Source: Bacteroidota bacterium (GTDB lineage Bacteria > Bacteroidota > Bacteroidia > Chitinophagales > Chitinophagaceae). Taken from it: a DNA stretch of 61,240 bases. Below, one piece after another: positions 8,486-17,044 of the stretch (position 1 is the first letter of the stretch; every line of letters starts with the position of its first letter). Position numbers and translations under genes: made by a program. The notes under the pieces are model-generated. The model saw only the letters and a program-made list of their open reading frames with translations, had not been told where the DNA came from and searched no databases. The DNA lies in contig JAPLEI010000094.1 in the NCBI GenBank assembly GCA_026391195.1, positions 1 through 61,240 of the forward strand. Reading direction: 5' to 3'.

Positions 8486-9099
8486 AGCCGGTTTATTTAT
8501 TGGGCATAGGGTTGTTTGTATTATTGGCAGGCGGCTGCCGAAATCATCCCTCCGATACCCGGAATACTGCGGGTGATAACCAGCTAATACCTGAACGAGT
8601 AGTAGAAAGTACCGACACCTCTTTGCATTGGAACAATGCCAGCATGTATTTTCATGGTCAACCTTATAGCGGAACGATACTTCAACGCGATTCGGCGGAA
8701 CAGGTAATTAGCCGGCAATCTTATTATCAGGGTAAAGAGGAGGGATGGGCTGAATGGTATTATACTTCCGGAAAAATCAATGCCCGCCGCTATTATCATT
8801 TAGGTGAAAAGGATAGTGTGCATACCGGATGGTGGGAAAACGGTAAGCCCCGTTTTGAATATCATTTCCGAAATGGACAATATGAAGGATGGTTTAAAGA
8901 ATGGTATGCTTCGGGAAAACCCTTGAAAGCAGTGTATTATGAAAAAGGACAAGAAAAGCGCGGGCAAGGTTGGAGAGAGAATGGGAAACTATATATGAGT
9001 TTTGAGGTGAGAAATGGAAGAATGTATGGACAAGTAAACCCGAATTTGTGCTATTCCTTGCAAAATGAGCAGGGTGAATTTGTAAGTTCGGTAAAGTAA
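8482..9099 (+). CDS. MORN-repeat (YwqK-like) lipoprotein
   Basis: A 205-residue protein with lipobox LLAGGC (Cys near 19) followed by repeats of the MORN variant type. The units have the form G-x-x-E/x-G-W-x-E-W-Y-x-x-G-K, for example EEGWAEWYYTSGKINARRYY, then GWWENGKPRFEYHF, then YEGWFKEWYASGKPLKAVYY. Databases often call such proteins YwqK antitoxins, but no toxin lies next to it and the lipoprotein signal argues for an envelope role. It overlaps the SCO stop by four bases and ends the operon; a hairpin terminator follows. Confidence 0.8.
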   Translation: MKPVYLLGIGLFVLLAGGCRNHPSDTRNTAGDNQLIPERVVESTDTSLHWNNASMYFHGQPYSGTILQRDSAEQVISRQSYYQGKEEGWAEWYYTSGKINARRYYHLGEKDSVHTGWWENGKPRFEYHFRNGQYEGWFKEWYASGKPLKAVYYEKGQEKRGQGWRENGKLYMSFEVRNGRMYGQVNPNLCYSLQNEQGEFVSSVK

Positions 9100-9107
9100 T
9101 AAAAAAA

Positions 9108-9127
9108 TCCCCTGTAGAAACAGGGGA
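9108..9127. terminator. Hairpin terminator between convergent genes
   Basis: Perfect arms TCCCCTGT and ACAGGGGA enclose an AGAA loop. A run of seven A on the left gives a U tract for transcripts coming from the right; the right side is only weakly T-rich. Confidence 0.8.
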
Positions 9128-9334
9128 AATTTACGATTGCTTGCCAAATATGAAAAAAGATAAAATATTTTAAATAAGACGCTTAATAATCAATTGCTTA
9201 TGCAAATATAATCCTTTTTTTTATAAAAATATATAAAATTTACTAATAGGCGATTTATTTTTATAAAATGGCGAAATAATTATAAAAACTTATCAAAAAC
9301 AATATATAAAATTAATAATAATTTATAATTTATT
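9128..9334. other. Very AT-rich gene-free gap
   Basis: About 205 bases lie between the terminator and the aminotransferase stop. The part from 9205 on is almost only A and T, with many copies of TATAAAA/TTATAA-like words. No ORF, tRNA or clear hairpin was seen. Confidence 0.6.
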
Positions 9335-10534
9335 TTAATTTGATTTTTTATCTGGATAAATGGCTAAGGCTTTCTCGAGGCAATCCATCGCAGCATTGAT
9401 ATCGGCTTTGTTGAGCACATAGGCCAGTCGTACCTCATCTTTGCCTAATCCGGGCGTTCCATAAAACCCAGTTGCCGGAGCCAGCATGATCGTTTTTCCT
9501 TCAAAGGCAAAATCTTCGAGCAGCCATTGACAAAACTGATCCGAATCGTTTATAGGTAAGCGGGCAATTGCATAAAAAGCCCCGCCGGGATTTGGACAAA
9601 ATACACCCGGAATCGCATTCAACCGAGCAACTAATAAATCTCTCCGTGAGCGATATTCATCCTGCGTTTCTTGAAAATAGTCGGCCGGCAAATCAATAGC
9701 AGCTTCTGCGGCAATTTGGGCAAACGAGGGCGGACTTAATCGGGCCTGGGCAAGCTTCATCACTGCCTCCAGCACCGACTTGTTTTTGGTTATCAGTGCA
9801 CCAATCCTTGCCCCACAAGCACTGTATCTTTTGCTAATTGTATCCATCAAAATCACCTGTTCTTCCACCCCTTTCAGATGCATGGCACTAATATGCTTCC
9901 CCTCATAACAAAATTCTCGATACGCTTCATCCGAAAATAAAAACAGGTTATACTTCAACACCAGCTCTTTCAATTGGTCCATTTCAGCCGCCGTATATAA
10001 ATAGCCCGTAGGATTATTGGGATTACATATAATAATCGCTTTGGTACGAGGGGTGATTTTTTTCTCTAGCTCACTAATCGGAGGCAATGCAAAGCTATCT
10101 TCAATATACGAGGTAACGGGAATAACAGTAACCCCCGCAGCCACAGCAAATCCATTATAGTTGGCATAAAAGGGCTCGGGAATAATTACCTCATCGCCTG
10201 CATCTAAACAGGCCATCATGCCAAATTGAATCGCTTCGCTGCCTCCGGTGGTGATGATAATTTCTTGGGCGGTTACCTCAATTCCAACAGAAGCATAATA
10301 CTGGGTTAACTTTTGGCGATAACTTTCATTGCCGGCGCTATGACTGTATTCCAGAATAGTAAAATCACTATTTTTTACAGCTTCCAGCATGGCAGGGGGC
10401 GTTACTATATCGGGCTGACCGATATTTAAATGATATACCCGGATTCCTTTTTTTTTGGCGGCCTCTGCAAAAGGCACCAATTTTCTGATGGGGGAGGCAG
10501 GCATAAGTTGCCCACGCTTACTGATGTTTGGCAT
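9335..10534 (-). CDS. Class I/II PLP-dependent aminotransferase (aspartate aminotransferase-like)
   Basis: A 399-residue fold-type I aminotransferase. Seen motifs are HLNIGQPD near residue 35, NPNNPTG at 171-177, SDEAYREF at 201-208 (the Asp that binds the pyridine nitrogen and the Tyr) and SKRYSACGARIG, where K235 is the expected Schiff-base lysine. The conserved Arg for the substrate carboxylate lies near VRLAYVLN. It would move amino groups between amino acids and 2-oxoacids in the cytoplasm; substrate range is not clear. The N-terminus MPNISKRG is family-like, so the first ATG is right, yet the promoter box ends only four bases upstream, so the mRNA is probably leaderless. Confidence 0.92.
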   Translation of the reverse strand: MPNISKRGQLMPASPIRKLVPFAEAAKKKGIRVYHLNIGQPDIVTPPAMLEAVKNSDFTILEYSHSAGNESYRQKLTQYYASVGIEVTAQEIIITTGGSEAIQFGMMACLDAGDEVIIPEPFYANYNGFAVAAGVTVIPVTSYIEDSFALPPISELEKKITPRTKAIIICNPNNPTGYLYTAAEMDQLKELVLKYNLFLFSDEAYREFCYEGKHISAMHLKGVEEQVILMDTISKRYSACGARIGALITKNKSVLEAVMKLAQARLSPPSFAQIAAEAAIDLPADYFQETQDEYRSRRDLLVARLNAIPGVFCPNPGGAFYAIARLPINDSDQFCQWLLEDFAFEGKTIMLAPATGFYGTPGLGKDEVRLAYVLNKADINAAMDCLEKALAIYPDKKSN

Positions 10535-10538
10535 ACCA

Positions 10539-10568
10539 CAAAGATAGAACGACTCAGCCGCTGTTCAA
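10539..10568 (-). promoter_or_regulatory. Promoter of the aminotransferase gene
   Basis: On the minus strand TTG (10566-10568), a 19-base spacer and TATCTTTG (10539-10546) match the Bacteroidota consensus exactly. The box ends four bases before the ATG, which places the transcription start at or next to the A of the start codon. Confidence 0.75.
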
Positions 10569-10572
10569 AACA

Positions 10573-10602
10573 AAAAACGCAACCGAAATGGGTTGCGTTT
10601 TT
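10573..10602. terminator. Strong bidirectional terminator after the DUF1573 pair
   Basis: Twelve-bp arms AAAAACGCAACC and GGTTGCGTTTTT around a six-base loop. It separates the DUF1573 genes from the aminotransferase on the minus strand; its left A-rich arm provides the U tract. Confidence 0.9.
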
Positions 10603-10625
10603 GTTTTGTTAAGTTGAAACCGGGC

Positions 10626-11000
10626 TTATTTTTTTTCAGGAATCACTTCCCCGTCGATTGTTAAGATATAGGGGGTAGATAATCCTGCAAATTTAACCGT
10701 AACATTCTTTTTAAAACTGCCGGCATTCTCGGAGTTATAAGTAACTTTTATTTCACTGGTCTTCCCTTTCATTATGGCTCCCTTAGTATATTCGGGCTTT
10801 GTGCAGCCACATTCTGCCTCTGCATTCTCAATCACAACCGGACGGGTAGAGCTATTAGTAAAACTAAAAACATAGGTTACCGGTACATGCTGCTGAATTT
10901 TTCCGAATGAATGGGTTTTTTCCGCGAAGGTTACTTCGGACTGCGCATTCACCAGAGAAATCATGCCGAAAAAAAACAGCAGAGATAAAAAAGATTTCAT
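10626..11000 (-). CDS. DUF1573 domain secreted protein (second of pair)
   Basis: A 124-residue protein with a signal peptide (cleavage after LVNAQ) and one DUF1573 domain, an Ig-like beta sandwich. The family motif ECGCTKPEY is present near residue 62-70, preceded by a THSFGKI-type opening strand. DUF1573 proteins are very common in Bacteroidota and presumed exported; their role is unknown. It follows the other DUF1573 gene by 19 bases in the same direction, so the two form an operon and are likely an old duplication. Confidence 0.88.
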   Translation of the reverse strand: MKSFLSLLFFFGMISLVNAQSEVTFAEKTHSFGKIQQHVPVTYVFSFTNSSTRPVVIENAEAECGCTKPEYTKGAIMKGKTSEIKVTYNSENAGSFKKNVTVKFAGLSTPYILTIDGEVIPEKK

Positions 11001-11019
11001 CTATTAATAATTAGGGTAA

Positions 11020-11475
11020 TTAATGTTTAACAGGGGTAGCAGTTTGAGGGGTTGCTGGGGCAGCTTCCTGCTTGGGAGCCACACCCACCCCCGATAACAT
11101 AGCATTTTGCGTCATGTCATGGTCGAAAAATATCTGCGTAAGCTTGCTATAAGGACCCGTAACACCTCCATTAAAACTGATGGAAACCTTAACAGTTTGT
11201 CCCGGACCGAAACGCTGATTGGGGGTGAAATTTGGGGTAGTACAACCACAACCCGCTTTTGCATTTAGCAGCGTAACTGAGTCTTTGCTGATATTTTTAA
11301 TCTCAATAACATAATCAACCGGAACACCTACTGGTCTTTCTCCCGCATTGAAATTGGCATTGGTGAATTCCAGTACTTTACCAATTTCCCATTGGGTAGT
11401 GGTGGTTGCTTCAGTTTGTGCAGATGCTGTAAAACCAGCACCTAACAGAAATATGGCAAATAGAATTTTTTTCAT
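11020..11475 (-). CDS. DUF1573 domain secreted protein (first of pair)
   Basis: A 151-residue protein with signal peptide (MKKILFAIFLLGAGFTASAQ) and a DUF1573 domain carrying GCGCTTPNF near residue 75-83, followed by a Ala/Pro/Thr-rich C-terminal tail. It opens the two-gene operon. A TAATTTTA sequence upstream could be part of its promoter. The function of the family is not known. Confidence 0.88.
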   Translation of the reverse strand: MKKILFAIFLLGAGFTASAQTEATTTTQWEIGKVLEFTNANFNAGERPVGVPVDYVIEIKNISKDSVTLLNAKAGCGCTTPNFTPNQRFGPGQTVKVSISFNGGVTGPYSKLTQIFFDHDMTQNAMLSGVGVAPKQEAAPATPQTATPVKH

Positions 11476-11660
11476 AGAAAATATTTTTGTTACCTAAAAT
11501 TACTTAAAACTCACTACTTCTTTGTCATCTGTTCGTAAAAACAGGCTTTTTTATAAGTTTTTAACACTCTATAGATACCATTTTATCCCCTTTTTGTTGC
11601 CTGAATGGCTGTTTTTTACTTTCTCCGCTATTTTCCTACGCCCTATTGAGCGCGTAATAC

Positions 11661-11668
11661 TAAATTTG
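11661..11668 (+). promoter_or_regulatory. -7 promoter box of the E1 gene
   Basis: TAAATTTG matches TAnnTTTG and lies four bases before the ATG at 11673. No good TTG was found 17-23 bases upstream, so the -33 element is weak. Confidence 0.45.
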
Positions 11669-11672
11669 CCGC

Positions 11673-14063
11673 ATGGATTATCCCGTTTCTCAAGAGGGGG
11701 CAGATAGTAAAATGTCGTTTGAGGCATTCCGGCAAGCTATCTTGTTAGACTACCGCATGGCTGTTATCAGTCGCGAAGTTAGTTTACTGGGTAGAAGAGA
11801 GGTATTAACCGGGAAAGGAAAATTTGGCATCTTTGGCGATGGCAAAGAAGTTGCTCAAATTGCAGTTGCCAAATTTTTTCAGCCGGGCGATTTCAGGGCG
11901 GGGTATTATCGCGACCAGACTTTCATGTTTGCTACTGGTATTTCAACAGTGCAGCAATTTTTTGCGCAACTATACGGCGACCCTAATCCGGCAAACGACC
12001 CATTTAGTGCCGGCCGTCAAATGAATGCCCATTTTGCAACTCCCATAACTGATGCCGATGGAAATTGGTTGGATATTGTAAACCGAAAAAACAGCTCATC
12101 TGATATGGCACCTACGGCATCTCAAATGCCTCGAGCCGTTGGATTAGCCTGGGCTTCTAAATTATTCCGGAATGCCCCCCAGCCAGAATTATTTTCAAAA
12201 CTGAGCAATTCGGGTAATGAAGTTTGCTTTTGCACCATTGGAGATGCCAGCACATCGGAAGGTCATTTTTGGGAAGCCATTAATGCAGCCGGCGTTTTAC
12301 AAATACCCCTGGCAGTATTTGTGTGGGATGATGGCTATGGCATATCAGTTCCTACCCAATACCAAACTACCAAAGGGTCTATTTCAGAAGCCCTCAGTGG
12401 AATGGAAAAAGAAGAAGGCACCAATGGCATTCGCATTTATACAGTAAAAGCTTGGGATTATGCCGGCATGTGTGAAGTGTTTGAATCCGCTATACACCAA
12501 TTACGCATCGATCATGTGCCGGTGCTATTTCATGTGCAGGAAGTTACCCAACCTCAGGGACACTCCACCAGCGGAAGTCACGAAAGATATAAAACCGCCG
12601 AACGACTTGAATGGGAACGGGAATGGGATTGTAATAAACAAATGAAAGCATGGTTACTGCAATGCGAACTTGCTACTGTTGATGAACTCACCACCCTAGA
12701 AGCGGAGGCAAGAAATCTTGTAAAAGAAAGCCGAAAAAAAGCTTGGGACGAATATCAATTACCTATTCAGGAACAGGCAAATAAAGCCGGAGAACTGATA
12801 CGCGAAATGGTAATTAACGATATGCAGGTATATCAACAACTGCAGTCTATGGCCTCCCACTTGCTTTCCGGAAAAGAATTATTGCGCAGAGATGGGATGC
12901 GATCCCTTTCCATTGCGCTCGAACTGGCACCCAACTCGCCAAGCGTAGAAAAAGTAAAAGACTATCTAACTGAACTCCAAGCTGCCAATCAACAATTATA
13001 CAATACACACTTATATAATGAGGGACCCAAAAGTACCCGCTTAATTAAAGGTATTCCAGCAGTTTATTCCGAGCAGTCTGTGGTGTTGAATGGCTATGAA
13101 ATTATTAATCGCTATTTCGATCAGCTACTTACCCATAATCCTTTTGTATATGCATTTGGGGAAGATGTAGGCAAAATTGGCGATGTGAATCAGGGATTTG
13201 CCGGATTACAAGAAAAACATGGGGTTGATCGGGTTTCCGATACAGGTATTCGAGAGCTTTCTATTGTGGGGCAGGCAATAGGGTTGGCACTGCGTGGATT
13301 AAGACCGATTGCTGAAATACAATACCTCGATTATATTCTATATGCCCTGCAAACTTTGAGTGATGATGTGGCTACCGTTCATTTTAGAACCACTGCCCTG
13401 CAAAGTTATCCGCTCATTATCCGCACTCGCGGGCATCGCTTAGAGGGTATCTGGCATACCGGATCACCCATGGGTATGATGGTGCATGCGCTCCGGGGTA
13501 TGCATATTTGCGTTCCCAGAAATATGGTGCAGGCAATGGGTATGTACAATACCTTATTACAAGGGAACGACCCTGGAATTATTGTAGAATGTTTGAATGG
13601 ATATCGGATGAAAGAAAAAATGCCCGATAACCCCCTCGAATTCCGCGTACCACTCGGTATCCCCGAAATTATTCGCCAAGGTCAGGATATTACCATTGTA
13701 TCCTATGGTTCTACACTGCGCATAATCGAAGAAGCTGCTCAGCGATTAGCCCAGATGGAGATTGATTGCGAAATTATTGATGTTCAAACACTGTTGCCCT
13801 TCGATTTAAACCATGCCATCATTCAATCGCTGAAAAAAACCAGCCGCATTCTGTTTGTGGATGAAGATGTACCCGGAGGGGCTTCGGCTTACATGTTGGC
13901 AAAATTAATGGAAGATCAAAAGGCTTTCCACTACCTAGATGTGAGCCCCAGAACACTCACCGCTAAAGAACACCGCACCGGCTACGGAAGCGATGGTGAC
14001 TATTTTGGCAAGCCAAATGCCGAACAGGTGGTAGAACAGGTGCTGCAAATGATGCAGGAATAA
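11673..14063 (+). CDS. Fused alpha/beta E1 component of a branched-chain-type 2-oxoacid dehydrogenase
   Basis: A 796-residue thiamine diphosphate enzyme that joins E1 alpha (about 15-400) and E1 beta (about 470-796) in one chain, as is common in Bacteroidota. The alpha half has YYRDQTFMFA, the TPP-binding GDASTSEGHFWEAINAAG and DDGYGISVP; the beta half has GEDVGKIGDVNQGF, DTGIRE, EIQYLDYI and DEDVPGGASAYM. It would decarboxylate branched-chain or related 2-oxoacids and pass the acyl group to a lipoyl E2, which is not in the window. The family usually starts MSFEAFRQA, which fits the Met at 11712; the ATG at 11673 would be leaderless given the promoter box. The stop abuts the stop of the convergent DCC gene with no gap. 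Confidence 0.9.
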   Translation: MDYPVSQEGADSKMSFEAFRQAILLDYRMAVISREVSLLGRREVLTGKGKFGIFGDGKEVAQIAVAKFFQPGDFRAGYYRDQTFMFATGISTVQQFFAQLYGDPNPANDPFSAGRQMNAHFATPITDADGNWLDIVNRKNSSSDMAPTASQMPRAVGLAWASKLFRNAPQPELFSKLSNSGNEVCFCTIGDASTSEGHFWEAINAAGVLQIPLAVFVWDDGYGISVPTQYQTTKGSISEALSGMEKEEGTNGIRIYTVKAWDYAGMCEVFESAIHQLRIDHVPVLFHVQEVTQPQGHSTSGSHERYKTAERLEWEREWDCNKQMKAWLLQCELATVDELTTLEAEARNLVKESRKKAWDEYQLPIQEQANKAGELIREMVINDMQVYQQLQSMASHLLSGKELLRRDGMRSLSIALELAPNSPSVEKVKDYLTELQAANQQLYNTHLYNEGPKSTRLIKGIPAVYSEQSVVLNGYEIINRYFDQLLTHNPFVYAFGEDVGKIGDVNQGFAGLQEKHGVDRVSDTGIRELSIVGQAIGLALRGLRPIAEIQYLDYILYALQTLSDDVATVHFRTTALQSYPLIIRTRGHRLEGIWHTGSPMGMMVHALRGMHICVPRNMVQAMGMYNTLLQGNDPGIIVECLNGYRMKEKMPDNPLEFRVPLGIPEIIRQGQDITIVSYGSTLRIIEEAAQRLAQMEIDCEIIDVQTLLPFDLNHAIIQSLKKTSRILFVDEDVPGGASAYMLAKLMEDQKAFHYLDVSPRTLTAKEHRTGYGSDGDYFGKPNAEQVVEQVLQMMQE

Positions 14064-14522
14064 TTATACGGGTGTATGCAATGCTTCCAGCGTTTCCGGA
14101 AAACGATTTTTCCACTCCGGTTTAGGTACCAAACAACTTGCCGACTTTCCCCACCATTGATACCGGTTAGCTGCTATCCAATTATAAATCCCATCCCGAA
14201 TAAAGATAGGTACAATTATAAATGCATACAACAAAGGCCATAATGCCGGCAAGCCCCTTGCTATCCTGAGTGCTGCGGTTGATCGGTAAAAAATATTTCC
14301 CTCCTCCCATAAAATAAAAGTGCTCAAATTCAATGGCATAGGGCCGGAATCGGAAAGCAATTCATTCGCTATTTCACTTTGTAAAGAAGCGTAACAGAAA
14401 CGCCCTTTTTTGTCGCGTTGTAAAACAAATTGAACAGCATATTGGCAAAGATTACAATCCCCGTCGAAAAAAATCAACCGGCGCTTGTTGTATTCAGCGA
14501 GTTGTTTTGTGGAATGTTCCAC
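14064..14522 (-). CDS. DCC family thiol-disulfide oxidoreductase-like protein (DUF393)
   Basis: A 152-residue protein with the family signature FFDGDCNLC near residues 18-26, where the DxxCxxC-like motif suggests a thioredoxin-fold redox site. A hydrophobic stretch near 105-120 is typical of the family. Its substrate is unknown. It lies 23 bases downstream of yebC on the same strand and meets the E1 gene end to end. Confidence 0.85.
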   Translation of the reverse strand: MEHSTKQLAEYNKRRLIFFDGDCNLCQYAVQFVLQRDKKGRFCYASLQSEIANELLSDSGPMPLNLSTFILWEEGNIFYRSTAALRIARGLPALWPLLYAFIIVPIFIRDGIYNWIAANRYQWWGKSASCLVPKPEWKNRFPETLEALHTPV

Positions 14523-14545
14523 CGATAATAATTAGCAGGGTTATA

Positions 14546-15268
14546 TTAACCCATATTATGAAATACCTTATTCACGTCTTCGTCTTGCTCAAGCCGCTCT
14601 ATCAGCTTACTAATCTCTTCTGCCTGCTCATCATTAACGGGAACCGTATTTTCGGGAATCCATTCCAGCTCGGCACTGATAGGAGAAATCCCTTTGTCTT
14701 CTAAACCCTTTTGTAATTTGCCAAAATCAACAAACTGGCAGCGTAAAACTACAATGGCATTTCCCTGCTCATCCACACTTTCCCCCATTTCATCTAGCCC
14801 TACATCTATCAATTCTAATTCCAGTTCTTCGGTATTCAGTCCCTCGGGTTTTAGTTTAAATACCCCCATTTTTTTAAACTGGAAACTTACACTGCCCGTT
14901 GTACCCATGGCGCCGTTGCCCTTATTGAAGTGACTTTTCACATTTGCTACCGTTCTTACGTGGTTATCGGTGGCAGTTTCTACCAGAATGGCTACCCCAT
15001 GCGGTCCGTAGCCTTCATATAAAATTTCCTCATAGTTTGTGGTATCTTTTCCGGTTGCCCGTTTAATGGCTGCTTCCACGCGATCTTTGGGCATGCCCAC
15101 ACTTCGGGCATTCTGAAAACATCTCCGCAAAGCAGGATTGGTAGCAACGTCGGGGCCTGCGGCTTTTACAGCAATTACAATTTCCTTCCCAATGCGGGTG
15201 AATTGTTTGGCCATGCGATCCCATCGGGCAAACATGGTAGCTTTTCTAACCTCAAAAATCCTTCCCAT
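14546..15268 (-). CDS. yebC: YebC/PmpR (TACO1) family protein
   Basis: A 240-residue protein of the YebC family: [20 protein letters not shown] at the start, then [21 protein letters not shown]-like [32 protein letters not shown] and NRT-like [16 protein letters not shown]. Members bind DNA as regulators or help ribosomes at difficult peptide stretches. The start at 15268 was chosen over an upstream in-frame Met at 15322 because that Met lies upstream of the promoter and the family begins at MGR. The next gene, DUF393, follows by 23 bases. Confidence 0.93.
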   Translation of the reverse strand: MGRIFEVRKATMFARWDRMAKQFTRIGKEIVIAVKAAGPDVATNPALRRCFQNARSVGMPKDRVEAAIKRATGKDTTNYEEILYEGYGPHGVAILVETATDNHVRTVANVKSHFNKGNGAMGTTGSVSFQFKKMGVFKLKPEGLNTEELELELIDVGLDEMGESVDEQGNAIVVLRCQFVDFGKLQKGLEDKGISPISAELEWIPENTVPVNDEQAEEISKLIERLEQDEDVNKVFHNMG

Positions 15269-15304
15269 AGTATGTGTTTTGATCCGGTAGCCTAACCGGG
15301 ACTG

Positions 15305-15335
15305 CAAAATTACGCTTTGCAACCGTAGAAACCAA
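15305..15335 (-). promoter_or_regulatory. Promoter of yebC
   Basis: On the minus strand TTG (15333-15335), 20 bases, then TAATTTTG (15305-15312) match the Bacteroidota consensus. Transcription would start near 15301, giving a leader of about 33 bases. Confidence 0.7.
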
Positions 15336-15348
15336 CCCTTTGAAATAC

Positions 15349-15380
15349 AACAGCCGAATCCTTTGGGAATCCGGCTGTTG
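15349..15380 (-). terminator. Hairpin terminator after the permease gene
   Basis: Arms AACAGCCGAATCC and GGGAATCCGGCTGTT pair with two imperfect positions. It lies 25 bases after the permease stop on the minus strand; the T tract is modest. Confidence 0.65.
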
Positions 15381-15404
15381 TGGGATTGATTAAAATGAAA
15401 TTGA

Positions 15405-16904
15405 CTATTCTTTTAATTTGCTGTTGGCTTTGCTGTAGCCAAAATAAACCACTAATCCAACCGCCATCCATCCCAATGCACCCAATTGAGTTTCTTTTGG
15501 CAATCCATAAATCATTGCAGCACAAACCACCATCCCCAGAATAGGAACCAAAGGAACAAGCGGAGTTTTAAATGGACGTTCCCGATTAGGGTCATTAACG
15601 CGCATCACCCAAACACCTACACATACTAGGATGAACGCGAAAAGAGTTCCAATACTGGTAAGGTCACCCGCTATTTTTGAAGGTACAAATGCCGCAAATG
15701 CGCCTACAAATAAGAATAAAATCATATTCGATTTGTAAGGGGTTCTGAATTTGGGATGTAAATCGGAGAACATTTTGGGTAACAAACCATCGGATGCCAT
15801 CGTATAAAATACCCGGCTCTGCCCCATCAACATTACCAATATTACCGAAGAGAAACCGGCAAGAATGGCAATGGTTACTACTTTGGCTAGCCAAAGTTGA
15901 TCTTTCATATAGGTTTCAATGGCATAAGCAACGGAAGCTTCTTTACCAGACTTAACAAAATCAGTATAAGGGGCAACACCGGTTAATACCCATGAAAAAA
16001 GAACGTATAAAATGGTACAAACAACCAAGGAACCTAAAATGCCTATAGGCATATCTTTTCGGGGATTTTTAGCTTCCTGTGCAGCTGTGGATACCGCATC
16101 GAAACCGATAAATGCAAAAAATACAACACCAGCCCCTGTTAACACGCCCCTTAATCCATGATTCCACAGACCCGAATAGTCATAAAATGTTCCATCTGGT
16201 TTCAGTGCGGGAGCGGCATCTGCTGGTATCAGAAAGGGGGTATGGTTGGCAGGGTTAATGTATTTCCATCCAACAATAATGAACAAAATAACGATAGCCA
16301 CTTTCACAATAACGATTACGGAGTTAACAAGAGCCGATTCCTGGGTACCCTTGATAAGTAACAAAGAAAGCAGTAATAAAATAAACAAGGCTGGTAGGTT
16401 CATGATACCCACATGCATCACATTATTAATATCCAGTGCCCTTTCAAAAGGGGAGTGGCTCCATTCATAGGGGATTGCCCCCAAATGGTATTGTTCAAGC
16501 AGTTTATTTAAAAACTCACTCCAGGCAATAGAAACAGTGGCAGCACCCAGTGCATATTCTAAAATTAGGGCCCAACCGATAATCCATGCAATCAATTCAC
16601 CCATGGTAGCATAGGCATAGGTATAGGCACTTCCGGCAATCGGAATCATAGATGCAAATTCTGCATAACACAATCCGGCAAAGGCACAACCGATAGCCGC
16701 AACAATAAAGGATAAGGTAACGGCTGGTCCGGCATGCTCACCAGCAGCTGCGGCGGTTCTTACAAATAGACCCGCACCAATAATGGCTCCAATACCCAGG
16801 GCAATCAAACTACCCGCACCCAGGGTTCTTTTTAGTCCTTTTTCGGAGTCCCCGGCCTGTGCCATCAGAACATCCAACGATTTTTTTCTGCTGAATAAAC
16901 TCAT
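15405..16904 (-). CDS. APC-family amino acid permease
   Basis: A 499-residue membrane transporter with about 12-13 hydrophobic helices. The first helix has [23 protein letters not shown], here broken by the consensus GxG substrate site ([10 protein letters not shown]), and later [20 protein letters not shown], both typical of cationic amino acid transporters of the YfnA/CAT type. It imports amino acids with protons across the inner membrane; the substrate is not clear. It stands as a single gene with its own terminator. The 140-base gap before the divergent symporter shows no clear TAnnTTTG box. Confidence 0.9.
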   Translation of the reverse strand: MSLFSRKKSLDVLMAQAGDSEKGLKRTLGAGSLIALGIGAIIGAGLFVRTAAAAGEHAGPAVTLSFIVAAIGCAFAGLCYAEFASMIPIAGSAYTYAYATMGELIAWIIGWALILEYALGAATVSIAWSEFLNKLLEQYHLGAIPYEWSHSPFERALDINNVMHVGIMNLPALFILLLLSLLLIKGTQESALVNSVIVIVKVAIVILFIIVGWKYINPANHTPFLIPADAAPALKPDGTFYDYSGLWNHGLRGVLTGAGVVFFAFIGFDAVSTAAQEAKNPRKDMPIGILGSLVVCTILYVLFSWVLTGVAPYTDFVKSGKEASVAYAIETYMKDQLWLAKVVTIAILAGFSSVILVMLMGQSRVFYTMASDGLLPKMFSDLHPKFRTPYKSNMILFLFVGAFAAFVPSKIAGDLTSIGTLFAFILVCVGVWVMRVNDPNRERPFKTPLVPLVPILGMVVCAAMIYGLPKETQLGALGWMAVGLVVYFGYSKANSKLKE

Positions 16905-17044
16905 AAATGCTTAGTTAAGATTTTCAATAAAAACTAGTGGAAAAATAGGCAATTCTTTGTTTTCCGCTATAAAAGTTTTTGAAATGGGGATAAGGGATGG
17001 GTTTAACGTGGAATCCTTATATTGCAAAATAATCTGTTTGGTAT

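Noticed and set aside
8482-9099. YwqK antitoxin of a toxin-antitoxin pair
   Set aside because: The lipoprotein signal and coupling to SCO place it in the envelope, and no toxin gene is adjacent.
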